Origin: an uncultured Eubacterium sp.
Lineage (GTDB): Bacteria; Bacillota; Clostridia; Lachnospirales; Lachnospiraceae
NCBI GenBank assembly: GCA_910584645.1
Contig: CAJUAU010000013.1
Span: 13,801-77,800, forward strand
Reading direction: 5' to 3'
Length of the DNA: 64,000 bases
Program-made: the position numbers and the translations under genes
Notes under the pieces: generated by a model
Seen by the model: the letters and a program-made list of their open reading frames with translations, nothing else
Told to the model about the DNA's origin: nothing
Databases searched by the model: none
Shown here: piece after piece, positions 16,965-25,103 of the stretch
Position numbering within the stretch: the first letter of the stretch is position 1
Layout: each line of letters starts with the position of its first letter

Positions 16965-18635
16965 TTAATTCAATTCATTTTTCAGAATCGCTCCTGTATT
17001 TCCTGAGGTGACTAGGTTGGCATAACGCGCCAGGTAACCGGTGGTGATCTTCGGTTCTCTCGGCTGCCAGTTCTTTCTTCTCTCAGCAAGTACCTCATCA
17101 CTTACAGCGAGCTCCAGCTTGTTTGCAGGAATATCGATCCGGATCTGATCGCCCTCTTCTACCAGCGCGATCGGGCCGCCCACTGCCGCCTCCGGTGACA
17201 CGTGGCCAATAGAAGCACCTCTGCTGGCCCCGGAAAAGCGTCCGTCTGTGATCAGTGCCACAGAAGATCCCAGGCCCATGCCTGCGATGGCAGATGTCGG
17301 GTTGAGCATCTCTCTCATGCCCGGACCGCCTTTTGGTCCCTCATAGCGGATGACGACCACATCCCCTGCCACGATCTTTCCATTCTTGATGGCATCGATA
17401 GCGTCCTCTTCGCAGTCAAAGACTCGCGCTGGTCCCTCATGGACAAGCATCTCTTCTACCACGGCGGAACGTTTGACGACGGCAGAATCCGGCGCAAGAT
17501 TTCCCTTTAGGACGGCGATGCCTCCAGTCTCACTGTAAGGATTTTCCACTGGACGGATCACTTCAGGATTCTTATTGATACATCCCTCGATGTTCTCACC
17601 CACGGTCTTTCCTGTCGCTGTGATAAGATCTGTGTGGAGAAGTCCTTTTTTATTCAATTCGTTCATGACGGCATATACGCCGCCGGCTTCATTCAAATCT
17701 TCTATATAGGTATGGCCTGCCGGTGCCAGGTGACACAGATTCGGTGTCTTGGCGCTGATGGCATTCGCCTCATCCAGATTCAGGTCTACCCCCGCTTCAT
17801 GAGCGATGGCCGGAAGATGCAGCATACTGTTAGTTGAACAGCCTAATGCCATATCCACCGTCAAAGCATTTATAAATGCCTTTTCTGTCATGATATCCCT
17901 TGGACGGATATTTTTCTCATAAAGTTCCATTACTTTCATTCCGGCATGTTTTGCCAGCTTAATACGTTCCGAATACACTGCCGGGATTGTTCCATTTCCT
18001 TTCAGCCCCATACCAATGGCCTCCGTCAGGCAATTCATACTGTTTGCGGTGTACATACCAGAACAGGAACCACAGGTCGGACAGGCATGGCTGACAAAAT
18101 CATCCACTTCTTCCTCTGTCATCTTTCCTGCCGCGTGGGCGCCCACAGCTTCAAACATACTGGAAAGGCTTGTTTTCTTTCCCTGTACGTGTCCGGCAAG
18201 CATCGGGCCGCCGCTGACAAATACGGTAGGTACGTTCACTCTGGCTGCCGCCATCAGAAGCCCTGGTACATTTTTGTCACAGTTTGGCACCATGACCAAT
18301 GCATCAAAAGCATGGGCAAGCGCCATACACTCGGTAGAATCCGCGATCAGATCCCTGGTCACGAGGGAATACTTCATCCCCACATGCCCCATGGCGATAC
18401 CGTCACAAACCGCGATCGCCGGAAATACGATAGGAGTTCCTCCTGCCATCGCCACGCCAAGTTTCACTGCTTCTACTATTTTATCAATATTCATGTGCCC
18501 CGGCACAATCTCATTATAGGAGCTGACGATACCCACCAGCGGCTTCTCCAGTTCCTCTTTTGTCATTCCCAATGCATTGAACAGGGAACGCTGTGGTGCA
18601 GTCTGCATCCCCTTCTTTACTGAATCACTCTTCAT
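16965..18635 (-). CDS. ilvD: Dihydroxy-acid dehydratase
   Basis: 556 residues with iron-sulphur and active-site motifs: MVPNCDKNVPGLLMAA, CPTCGSCSGMYTANSM and GRFSGASRGASIGH. It dehydrates the dihydroxy acids of valine and isoleucine synthesis. The ATG at 18635 has AAAGGAG eight bases upstream; a start six codons earlier is not supported. It is the second gene of the operon, after leuB and a short duplicated leuB tail. Confidence 0.94.
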   Translation of the reverse strand: MKSDSVKKGMQTAPQRSLFNALGMTKEELEKPLVGIVSSYNEIVPGHMNIDKIVEAVKLGVAMAGGTPIVFPAIAVCDGIAMGHVGMKYSLVTRDLIADSTECMALAHAFDALVMVPNCDKNVPGLLMAAARVNVPTVFVSGGPMLAGHVQGKKTSLSSMFEAVGAHAAGKMTEEEVDDFVSHACPTCGSCSGMYTANSMNCLTEAIGMGLKGNGTIPAVYSERIKLAKHAGMKVMELYEKNIRPRDIMTEKAFINALTVDMALGCSTNSMLHLPAIAHEAGVDLNLDEANAISAKTPNLCHLAPAGHTYIEDLNEAGGVYAVMNELNKKGLLHTDLITATGKTVGENIEGCINKNPEVIRPVENPYSETGGIAVLKGNLAPDSAVVKRSAVVEEMLVHEGPARVFDCEEDAIDAIKNGKIVAGDVVVIRYEGPKGGPGMREMLNPTSAIAGMGLGSSVALITDGRFSGASRGASIGHVSPEAAVGGPIALVEEGDQIRIDIPANKLELAVSDEVLAERRKNWQPREPKITTGYLARYANLVTSGNTGAILKNELN

Positions 18636-18656
18636 ATCTATTGCTCCTTTCAAATA

Positions 18657-18738
18657 CCAATCCTTTTATCCTAGTGAATCTCTTCACAGATGGCAATGTG
18701 ATCCCAATCCTTCTATCCTAGTGAATCTCTTCACAGAT
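18657..18738. repeat. 47-bp-spaced tandem duplication of the leuB 3' end
   Basis: Two 35-base copies (18657-18691 and 18704-18738) differ at one position. Copy two contains the last codons and stop of leuB (CEEIH*). Copy one repeats them downstream as non-coding sequence, just before the ilvD ribosome site. It looks like a small slipped-strand duplication. Confidence 0.85.
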
Positions 18739-19803
18739 CACATCTCCCATCTCCACAGTTCCCAGACAGGTCTTGCCCGCATCCATGATATCAATGGTCC
18801 GCAGTCCTTTTTTCAGCACTGCCTTTACCGCATTTTCGATGGCGTCGGATTCCTCGATCAGATTAAAGGAATACTTTAGCATCATAGCGGCAGATAAAAT
18901 GGTCGCGATAGGATTTGCCTTATTCTGTCCCGCAATATCCGGTGCAGAACCGTGGCTCGGCTCATATAGTCCCAGCGTACCCTCGCCAAGACTCGCTGAG
19001 GACAACATTCCGATGGAACCGGTCACCATACTGGCCTCATCGGATAAAATATCTCCAAACATATTCTCGGTAAGGATCACATCAAATTGTTTTGGATCCT
19101 TCACCAGCTGCATGGCACAGTTATCCACCAGCATATCTGTCAATTCTACTTCAGGATAGTCCGCACTGACTTCCTTCACGACCTTTCTCCAAAGTCTGGA
19201 GGAATCCAGCACATTTGCCTTATCTACACTGCAGACCCGTTTATTCCTCTTCATCGCAATGTCAAAGGCCCATTTCGCGATGCGTCGGATCTCGATCTCA
19301 TTATATGTAAGAGTATCCGTAGCCTGCAGACAGCCGTCTACCTCTTTCGTATATCTCTCACCAAAGTAAAGTCCTCCTGTCAGTTCCCTCGTGACGACGA
19401 AATCAAAACCGCCCTCTGTCAGCTCCTCTTTCAGTGGACATGCCCCGCTCAGTTCGTCAAAAAGCACTGCCGGCCGAAGATTACAGAACAGCCCCAGACC
19501 TTTACGAATCTTTAGAAGTCCTGCCTCCGGTCTCTTATCCGGTGGCAGCTGATACCAGTTGCTCTGCCCTACATTGCCGCCGACGGCCCCCAGAAGTACG
19601 GAATCACTGTTTTTTGCCCTCTCCAGAGTCTCCTCTGTCAGTGGTTCGCCGTATGCATCGATAGAACAGCCCCCCATCAGCAGTTCTTCGTATTCAAATG
19701 TATGTCCATAAACCTCTCCAATTTTATTCAATACCTTCTTTGCCTCTCCCACGATCTCCGGTCCGATGCCGTCACCTGGGATGACTGCGATATGATAATT
19801 CAT
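18718..19803 (-). CDS. leuB: 3-isopropylmalate dehydrogenase
   Basis: 361 residues. N-terminus NYHIAVIPGDGIGPEIV; the substrate and Mg site spans RELTGGLYFGE, TDMLVDNCAMQLV and TENMFGDILSDEASM; the NAD site is GLYEPSHGSAPDIAG. It oxidises and decarboxylates 3-isopropylmalate in leucine synthesis. The ATG at 19803 has GGAGG seven bases ahead; the ORF is open 13 codons further but without a ribosome site. It is first in a five-gene run with ilvD, ilvB, serC and serA. The other leucine genes (leuA, leuC, leuD) are not in this window. Confidence 0.94.
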   Translation of the reverse strand: MNYHIAVIPGDGIGPEIVGEAKKVLNKIGEVYGHTFEYEELLMGGCSIDAYGEPLTEETLERAKNSDSVLLGAVGGNVGQSNWYQLPPDKRPEAGLLKIRKGLGLFCNLRPAVLFDELSGACPLKEELTEGGFDFVVTRELTGGLYFGERYTKEVDGCLQATDTLTYNEIEIRRIAKWAFDIAMKRNKRVCSVDKANVLDSSRLWRKVVKEVSADYPEVELTDMLVDNCAMQLVKDPKQFDVILTENMFGDILSDEASMVTGSIGMLSSASLGEGTLGLYEPSHGSAPDIAGQNKANPIATILSAAMMLKYSFNLIEESDAIENAVKAVLKKGLRTIDIMDAGKTCLGTVEMGDVICEEIH

Positions 19804-19821
19804 AAGTGTTCCTCCCAAATA

Positions 19822-19839
19822 GGTTAGTATATAATAACC
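19822..19839. promoter_or_regulatory. Palindromic operator-like site in the leuB leader
   Basis: GGTTA-nTATATAn-TAACC is a near-perfect 18-bp palindrome between the -10 element and the leuB ribosome site. Its position would let a bound repressor block the operon. No regulator is assigned. Confidence 0.4.
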
Positions 19840-19865
19840 CATATTTCAAAATTATTAACTTTTTT

Positions 19866-19895
19866 AGTATATAGCAAAACAACTTGAACTGTCAA
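19866..19895 (-). promoter_or_regulatory. Sigma-A promoter of the leuB-ilvD-ilvB-serC-serA operon
   Basis: TTGACA (19890-19895), an 18-bp spacer, and TATACT (19866-19871) on the minus strand. The leuB ATG is about 65 bases downstream. The -35 overlaps the last codons of the VanZ-family gene. Confidence 0.75.
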
Positions 19896-20389
19896 GTCCG
19901 CATACTGTTTTTTGCCCTCCGGCGGCAAGAAAAATTATGGAAAATGAAGCGCCAGACCAGAATACCAACCCCTGCTCCTGCCGTGTCGATCAGCACATCT
20001 TTTACATTTCCATCCCTGCCAGGAACAAATAATTGATGGATCTCATCACTGACAGCATAAATGAGGCACAGCAGGAATGCCGCCGCCATTCTCTTCTTAG
20101 TGGATTTTGTAATATAGCCAAAAGGCGCTGCCCACAATACGGCCAACAGTACATATTCGCTGAAATGTGCCGCCTTGCGGATCGGAACATGGAGAGTTTC
20201 CGCTTTTTCTTCCAGTTCCTCTTCTTCCCAGTCCAGAAAGGGGAGCGCTGCCATCACCTTCACTATTTTATAAGAAATCCCGTCGCTGGTCTCTGAGGAT
20301 TCCACCGCCGGCGCAGCGGAAAAGGAAAATATTAAAACCATCCAGATGACCGCTGGTAAAAAAGATAAGATAAGCACTATTTTTTTCAT
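19892..20389 (-). CDS. VanZ-family membrane protein
   Basis: 165 residues, with an N-terminal membrane segment and three further helices. The VanZ signature region reads RKAAHFSEYVLLAVLW, then SDEIHQLFVPGRDGNVKDVLIDTAG. VanZ-like proteins are widespread in Firmicutes; the prototype confers low-level teicoplanin resistance by an unknown mechanism, and most chromosomal homologues have no known role. There is no van cluster here. The ATG has GGAG seven bases upstream, and the gene is divergent from the HTH regulator. Confidence 0.88.
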   Translation of the reverse strand: MKKIVLILSFLPAVIWMVLIFSFSAAPAVESSETSDGISYKIVKVMAALPFLDWEEEELEEKAETLHVPIRKAAHFSEYVLLAVLWAAPFGYITKSTKKRMAAAFLLCLIYAVSDEIHQLFVPGRDGNVKDVLIDTAGAGVGILVWRFIFHNFSCRRRAKNSMRT

Positions 20390-20433
20390 TCTGCCACTCC
20401 ATTTTTTTAAATTTCTTTGATAATACTACAAAT

Positions 20434-20462
20434 TTTACTTGATTTCAACCTATCTATATAAT
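20434..20462 (+). promoter_or_regulatory. Sigma-A promoter of the HTH regulator gene
   Basis: TTTACT, a 17-bp spacer, and a consensus TATAAT at 20457-20462, 41 bases before the ATG of the HTH gene. Confidence 0.7.
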
Positions 20463-20502
20463 AAACTAAGATATATACATATTCGATTAGGAGGCATATA
20501 AC

Positions 20503-20868
20503 ATGGATGTAATAGAAAAAATTGACTTTGATAAAGTAGGAAAGCGGATGAAACAGCTTAGAAACGAACAGGGGATCACCCAGGAAAAGATCGCGAAAGA
20601 TCTGGGAAGCACCATCGCTTTTGTCAGCAACATTGAAAATAACCGGACCAAGATCAACCTTCGTGTGCTGATGTACTACTCAAAGCTCTGCCACATCTCC
20701 ATTGATTCCCTTCTCAATGCAGGAAATCCAGAATTGATCGAAGCCGATGATGATACCGTTGTAGACCAGGAGATTTCAAGAGTTTTGAAGCACTATACTA
20801 TGGAAGAAAAAATCAAGATCCTTAAAATGCTTAAGATTGGAAAGGATCTTAAACTGGAGGATGAATAG
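20503..20868 (+). CDS. XRE-family helix-turn-helix regulator
   Basis: 121 residues. The Cro/C1-type HTH occupies about 12-68 (VGKRMKQLRNEQGITQEKIA, then TIAFVSNIENNRTKINL). The C-terminal ~45 residues are an acidic then basic helix (YTMEEKIKILKMLKIGKDLKL) that may oligomerise. AGGAGG lies eight bases before the ATG. It has its own promoter and terminator, so it is a single-gene transcript. Its target is unknown; both the divergent VanZ gene and the adjacent defence module are candidates by position only. Confidence 0.88.
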   Translation: MDVIEKIDFDKVGKRMKQLRNEQGITQEKIAKDLGSTIAFVSNIENNRTKINLRVLMYYSKLCHISIDSLLNAGNPELIEADDDTVVDQEISRVLKHYTMEEKIKILKMLKIGKDLKLEDE

Positions 20869-20896
20869 ACGGGGAGAATGTATTAGATCCTGCTGC

Positions 20897-20938
20897 AGAA
20901 GGGCATAGCTTTCCAGCTATGCCCTTCTGGTCTTTTAT
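20897..20938 (+). terminator. Rho-independent terminator of the HTH gene
   Basis: A perfect 14-bp stem (AGAAGGGCATAGCT/AGCTATGCCCTTCT) around TTCC, then GGTCTTTTATT. It lies 30 bases past the stop and between convergent genes, so it may also limit read-through from the RloB side. Confidence 0.85.
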
Positions 20939-20982
20939 TGGATAATATTTATGTATTAAAACTGCTTACCACCTCAAAAAAT

Positions 20983-21525
20983 TCATTTATGTTTGAGCCT
21001 TTTTTCTCTAATTTCTTTTCTTAGCAGGGATAGCATTTGGTCGTAAGAGTTTCCATCTGTATTAAGAACTTTATAAACCTTTTCGTCCGCCTTAAAATCA
21101 TCAACACTTTTATACCCCAGTTCTTTCATAATATATTGTGCAACATTCTGACCTTTATATTTCGGTGTATGCAAACATGCAATATATTCAAAATCAGGGT
21201 AATCAACAATTAAAAAATGTGGAATTCTTCCGCTTCGGTTTTGTAGTATGCAGTACTCTAAAAGTTCACGTAGGTTTTTCTTTTCTCCTTCTTCCATTAC
21301 TGCCCGGTCGCCATCAATGATTATAAATTTTGCTAAACAATTTGTGGTGCCGTCAATTTTAACTTGTTCTAGAAAATCACTATAACCACCGCCTTTCATG
21401 TTTACCAGTTTTAAGGCAATAGATAATCTTTTCTGCCGACGCATTTCATCAATATAATTGTATTCAGTATCTCCTTCACAAAAAACTTTGAAGTTCTTTT
21501 TTGTCACCCGTGTTTTTCTATTCAA
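20983..21525 (-). CDS. RloB-family TOPRIM-like protein (AbiL-type defence module)
   Basis: 180 residues. It has the RloB/TOPRIM pattern: FCEGDTEYNYI near the N-terminus (acidic Glu), FIIIDGDRAV (Asp-x-Asp type) in the middle, and DYPDFEYIACLH towards the C-terminus. RloB proteins pair with an ABC-type ATPase (RloA/AbiLi) in phage-abortive systems. The partner ATPase lies upstream, but a 273-bp inverted-repeat element sits between them. The start appears to be a TTG at 21525, only six bases from the end of that element, and no ribosome site remains directly upstream. Translation may therefore be weak or lost. An ancestral GGAGGG would have lain about eight bases away before insertion. Confidence 0.8.
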   Translation of the reverse strand: MNRKTRVTKKNFKVFCEGDTEYNYIDEMRRQKRLSIALKLVNMKGGGYSDFLEQVKIDGTTNCLAKFIIIDGDRAVMEEGEKKNLRELLEYCILQNRSGRIPHFLIVDYPDFEYIACLHTPKYKGQNVAQYIMKELGYKSVDDFKADEKVYKVLNTDGNSYDQMLSLLRKEIREKRLKHK

Positions 21526-21531
21526 TAGCTA

Positions 21532-21804
21532 TAGCTCGATGGCGCGAATTTGAACCCTGTTTCGGATTGCGCTAGCAACAAAATAGCGTTGTTGCTTTCA
21601 TTCGACGATGCCACCGCATCGCCTCATTCAAGCGCCTAGCTATTTTACTACTATCACAATCCGAAATCTCTGACCTCCCCTTGTAATTTTCCAACTTACA
21701 AGGAAATGGAATGAAACGTACTGGATGTACGTTGATTGACGTTGACACAGTAAATTGGAAAATTACAAGAGGGAGGCAGGGTTTAAATTCGCGCCATCGA
21801 GCTA
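21532..21804. mobile_element. MITE-like inverted-repeat element splitting the ATPase/RloB operon
   Basis: 273 bp with no coding capacity. The 28-bp terminal inverted repeats (21532-21559 and 21777-21804; TAGCTCGATGGCGCGAATTT...) match at 27 of 28 positions. Two further inverted repeats are nested inside: TTTCGGATTG/CAATCCGAAA, and a longer pair ending CCTCCC...TTGTAATTTTCCAA / TTGGAAAATTACAAG...GGGAGG. The element is flanked by TA on both sides, consistent with a TA target duplication. Its right end supplies the TAG stop of the ATPase gene. Fragments of the end sequence recur at 9838-9863 and 34920-34930. Confidence 0.75.
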
Positions 21805-23058
21805 CCCTCCTAAAATACCTTTCATGTAAAATTCATATATTTTAGTAGTTTCATATCGTATTTCTGGAAAATCAGCTAATGAATATAGCTCTGATTCCAA
21901 AGTTTCAATATCTTTTGTAATAAAATAGATTTGTTCTTTCATATAATTCTTTAAATCGAGATGTAAAACATTGTGTGTCGTGAAGACAAATTGTCCAAAG
22001 TGCTTTTTTCCATAGATAAATGAAATTATTCTGTCAGATAAAACAGGATTTAACACCCGATCCATTTCATCTGCAAAGACAACTTTATTTTCATATACTA
22101 CCTTAAAAATCTGAACTGCCCATGCAAAGAATTCACGAACACCACTTGAATCTTGTGCAAGTTCTCTGGCAAAAGTACTACCGTCCTTTTTCTGTCTGAC
22201 TATCATTGTTTTTAAAAATGGCTTTTCTTCATCCACTTTGAAATCTATGATACTATGATCAATCATTCTAAAGATATCTAAATACCTTGAATCATGTAAA
22301 ATTTGTAAATCCTCTTCTTCATTCTTCATAGATTTATAGAAATCATAATTTATAATATTAGTCTCTGGACACAGGTAGTTTTTTATCCAGTCTGTAAAAG
22401 TAATAGCATGTTCATTGCCTAACATTGCAAGCTTGGTTATAGTTAATCCAAGAGTTTTTTCTTTATTGATGGCTTTTCCCAGAGATTCTTCTATTTCACT
22501 CTTAGAATCTGGCACATCCAAAAGATATGTGACTTCAGCCTTAGCATGGCACTTTTTGCAATCTATACGTTCATTTTCGCACTCCATCAAGTCATTTTTT
22601 CTCTCCATAGAAAATATTTTCTTATATTTATTTTTTATTTTATTTTTGATATAAAATTCCTCTTTTACAATACCCACGAAATCCACTTCCAGATGATAGA
22701 GATATAAGGCATTTGTATTTTCTTTAACGAACACTTCGATATCAAAAGTTTGTGATATTTTATTCATCTTAGGACAAATATTTTGATTGCTATTAGAGTT
22801 TATAACGTTTGTATATGCCCTTGCTGTTTCAGTTTGTACAAAGAAAGATTGTAAATAGGATAAGCTTCTAACAAAGTTTGATTTTCCGCCAGCATTTTCA
22901 CCAACTACTACAGCAGTTTTTAACACGTCCATTCCAGCATCAGAAGAAATATAATTATTGGGAAATCTGTTTTTCACTTTTGTTTTTGGTGCCATCATCG
23001 AAAATTCTACATTTTCCCGAAAAGACATAAAGTTTTGAAATTTGTAATTAAGTATCAT
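21802..23058 (-). CDS. RloA/AbiLi-type ABC ATPase (defence module)
   Basis: 418 residues of the OLD/RecF-like ATP-binding family. Walker A is VVGENAGGKSNFV near 50-62, the signature-like segment is DSSGVREFF, Walker B is KVVFADEMDRVLNP, and the switch His is in FVFTTHN. A cysteine cluster (CENERIDCKKCHAK) sits in the middle. In AbiL and related systems such an ATPase works with an RloB nuclease-like partner against phage. It has a good promoter and GGAGGG ahead of the ATG. The final codon and stop are GGG TAG, where TAG is the first three bases of the inserted element. Without it the frame would probably continue for a few residues. Confidence 0.85.
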   Translation of the reverse strand: MILNYKFQNFMSFRENVEFSMMAPKTKVKNRFPNNYISSDAGMDVLKTAVVVGENAGGKSNFVRSLSYLQSFFVQTETARAYTNVINSNSNQNICPKMNKISQTFDIEVFVKENTNALYLYHLEVDFVGIVKEEFYIKNKIKNKYKKIFSMERKNDLMECENERIDCKKCHAKAEVTYLLDVPDSKSEIEESLGKAINKEKTLGLTITKLAMLGNEHAITFTDWIKNYLCPETNIINYDFYKSMKNEEEDLQILHDSRYLDIFRMIDHSIIDFKVDEEKPFLKTMIVRQKKDGSTFARELAQDSSGVREFFAWAVQIFKVVYENKVVFADEMDRVLNPVLSDRIISFIYGKKHFGQFVFTTHNVLHLDLKNYMKEQIYFITKDIETLESELYSLADFPEIRYETTKIYEFYMKGILGG

Positions 23059-23105
23059 ATCAACCCTCCAAAAACATATTTTTGTTTTATATTGTCACCT
23101 TTTTT

Positions 23106-23134
23106 ATTATAACACAAAACTTTGCAATAGTAAA
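23106..23134 (-). promoter_or_regulatory. Sigma-A promoter of the ATPase/RloB module
   Basis: TTTACT (23129-23134), a 17-bp spacer, and TATAAT (23106-23111) on the minus strand, 48 bases before the ATPase ATG. Confidence 0.7.
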
Positions 23135-23171
23135 AATATTTTTTTGTTTTAATAAGTATATCCTACTTTTG

Positions 23172-23208
23172 CAAAAATATAACTGCCAGCAGCATAAGCC
23201 ACTGGCAG
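23172..23208 (-). terminator. Rho-independent terminator after the GH43 gene
   Basis: An 11-bp stem (CTGCCAGTGGC/GCTGCTGGCAG, two G-U pairs) with a TTAT loop is followed on the minus strand by TTATATTTTT. It separates the glycan-enzyme pair from the defence module. Confidence 0.8.
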
Positions 23209-23275
23209 GAAAAAACTTATTATTCTTTTACAGTTGATTCATATAGATATATGACCTGCCCTCCGACAGATCCTA

Positions 23276-25093
23276 CTATTTCATCTTTTTCACCAAGCTG
23301 AAACTTCCGTAGATCTTTTTGCCCTTTGCCCCTTTCTTGTAAGCTCTCACCTTAAAGTAACTGGTCTTACCCTTTTTTAACTTTTTCACGGTATAAGAAG
23401 TCTTGCCGGTTATGATCTTCTTCACATTTTTCTTCAGTTTCTTATCTGTCGAATAGCGGATCTCATAACCGTCTGCTCCTTTTACCCCGCTCCATTTAAC
23501 TTTGGCTTTGTTCCCTTTTATGGATCTGACGGACAAGCCTTTGACCTTAGCCACCTTGATCTTATCTGTTCCAGGCTCTGCCTTTGGTCCTGGTTCCGGA
23601 GTTACCACCGGAATCTGGGTCGGCGCCGGAGGCGTCACCGATGGTGTCTGGGAAGCTGCCGGGGGTTCTGTCACAACTGGCTCCGGTTCTTTCTCAAAAT
23701 ACCAGTAATCAAACTTGAACAGTTCCTCTTCCGAAGAGCCAGTAAAGCACAGGTACAGATCATGGACTCCCGTAATTTTTTCTACATCAGTATTAAATAT
23801 CTGGTACTGTTCTGTACTGCCTGTATCAGAAATCTTTACCGTTCCGATCAACGGGCCGTCCTCAGAATCCAGGTGAAGTTCAATGGCTGCATCTTTATCT
23901 CCCTCACTGGCTGCCGAGGCATGGAAGCGGATCGGTCCCTTCTCGCCAAAATCTACATTTCTTACTTTCAAACTGCTCCCATTCTTGATATCGCAAACAT
24001 TGATTCCACCCCCTGGAGAGTTCTCCGTCTCCACATCTGTTCCCCAGGAAAAAGTCTCCGCTTCCACCAGATCATAGGGATTTAATTCACGGATCGGATC
24101 TGGGCCTTCCTTGGTCATATTCAGTTCTGGGAACGTACCATCCTCATTGTAAGTAAATTCCTCCGCACAAACCGAGCGGTGATAACTTCCTCCGCCAGGC
24201 AGCGCCTGATTATGATAGAACAGGTAAGAGCGTCCCATAAAGTCCACGACGCCAGGATGGTTCGTATAACATCCACCCTGATATGACATAATGACTCCCT
24301 GGTACTTCCAGGGCCCTGTAGGGGAAGTACTGGTGGAGTAGGCGAGATGTTCAGCATTTTCACCAGGCGCAAATGCCGCATAAACCATATAATACAGGTT
24401 ATTGCGTTTATAGAACCAGGGCCCCTCCCCATAAGAGCAGGAACGTTTTCCATCACCCTCGCCAAAACTCTCTGCATTCATATCGATATCAACAATCCCT
24501 GTCTCCTTATCATAGGAGATCATATCCTCATTCAATTTGACATAACGCAGCTTCGGATTTCCAAAATACAGGTACGCCTGCCCGTCATCATCGATATATA
24601 CCGTGGGGTCAATGTTATTCCAGTCACCCTGATCTACCAGCGGTTTTCCGATAGCATCCTCAAAAGGACCCTCAGGACTGTCGCTGACGCCTACACCGAT
24701 CACCATTCCGCCGCCTTTCTTATGGATTGGAACATATAAGTAGAATTTCCCATCCCGTTCCACACACTGGGGAGCCCAGGCCCGGTCCTCGGCCCACTTA
24801 AAGGAGTCCTTGGACATAATCGTTCCGTGGTCTGTCCAGTTTACCATATCCTTCGTAGAATAACATTTCCAGTCAAACATGGTATAAAAATCACCTACCA
24901 GCTCATCCTCATCATGAGAAGTATACAGATACAACGTGTCTCCATGCACCATCGGCGCCGGATCCGCTGTATATACGTTCTGCACGATGGGATTCTCTGC
25001 TGAGACCTTCTGCGGCAGAAGGGTTATGGCCAGGCTTAAAGCCACCGTTATCCCCACTAATTTCTTAAAAAATATTTTCTTCATTGTATTCAT
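23276..25093 (-). CDS. Secreted GH43 arabinofuranosidase/xylosidase with CBM6 and Fn3-like domain
   Basis: 605 residues. The signal peptide ends near LLPQKVSA. The GH43 five-bladed propeller (about 33-330) has its three acids in TADPAPMV (base), NNIDPTVYIDDDG (pKa modulator) and SYGEGPWFYK (acid). A CBM6-like module follows (YDLVEAETFSWG to FKFDYWYFEK), then a Pro/Thr linker and a lysine-rich Fn3-like domain at the C-terminus. The GH43-CBM6 order is that of arabinoxylan arabinofuranohydrolases, so arabinose release from xylan is the likely role. No sortase motif is present. The ribosome site is ambiguous: the start may be here or at the ATG three codons on. Confidence 0.88.
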   Translation of the reverse strand: MNTMKKIFFKKLVGITVALSLAITLLPQKVSAENPIVQNVYTADPAPMVHGDTLYLYTSHDEDELVGDFYTMFDWKCYSTKDMVNWTDHGTIMSKDSFKWAEDRAWAPQCVERDGKFYLYVPIHKKGGGMVIGVGVSDSPEGPFEDAIGKPLVDQGDWNNIDPTVYIDDDGQAYLYFGNPKLRYVKLNEDMISYDKETGIVDIDMNAESFGEGDGKRSCSYGEGPWFYKRNNLYYMVYAAFAPGENAEHLAYSTSTSPTGPWKYQGVIMSYQGGCYTNHPGVVDFMGRSYLFYHNQALPGGGSYHRSVCAEEFTYNEDGTFPELNMTKEGPDPIRELNPYDLVEAETFSWGTDVETENSPGGGINVCDIKNGSSLKVRNVDFGEKGPIRFHASAASEGDKDAAIELHLDSEDGPLIGTVKISDTGSTEQYQIFNTDVEKITGVHDLYLCFTGSSEEELFKFDYWYFEKEPEPVVTEPPAASQTPSVTPPAPTQIPVVTPEPGPKAEPGTDKIKVAKVKGLSVRSIKGNKAKVKWSGVKGADGYEIRYSTDKKLKKNVKKIITGKTSYTVKKLKKGKTSYFKVRAYKKGAKGKKIYGSFSLVKKMK

Positions 25094-25103
25094 TCCCCCA
25101 TTC

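Noticed and set aside
19803..19892. T-box or other riboswitch leader for the leuB operon
   Set aside because: Only about 65 bases separate the promoter from the ATG, too short for a T-box; no conserved T-box sequence is present.
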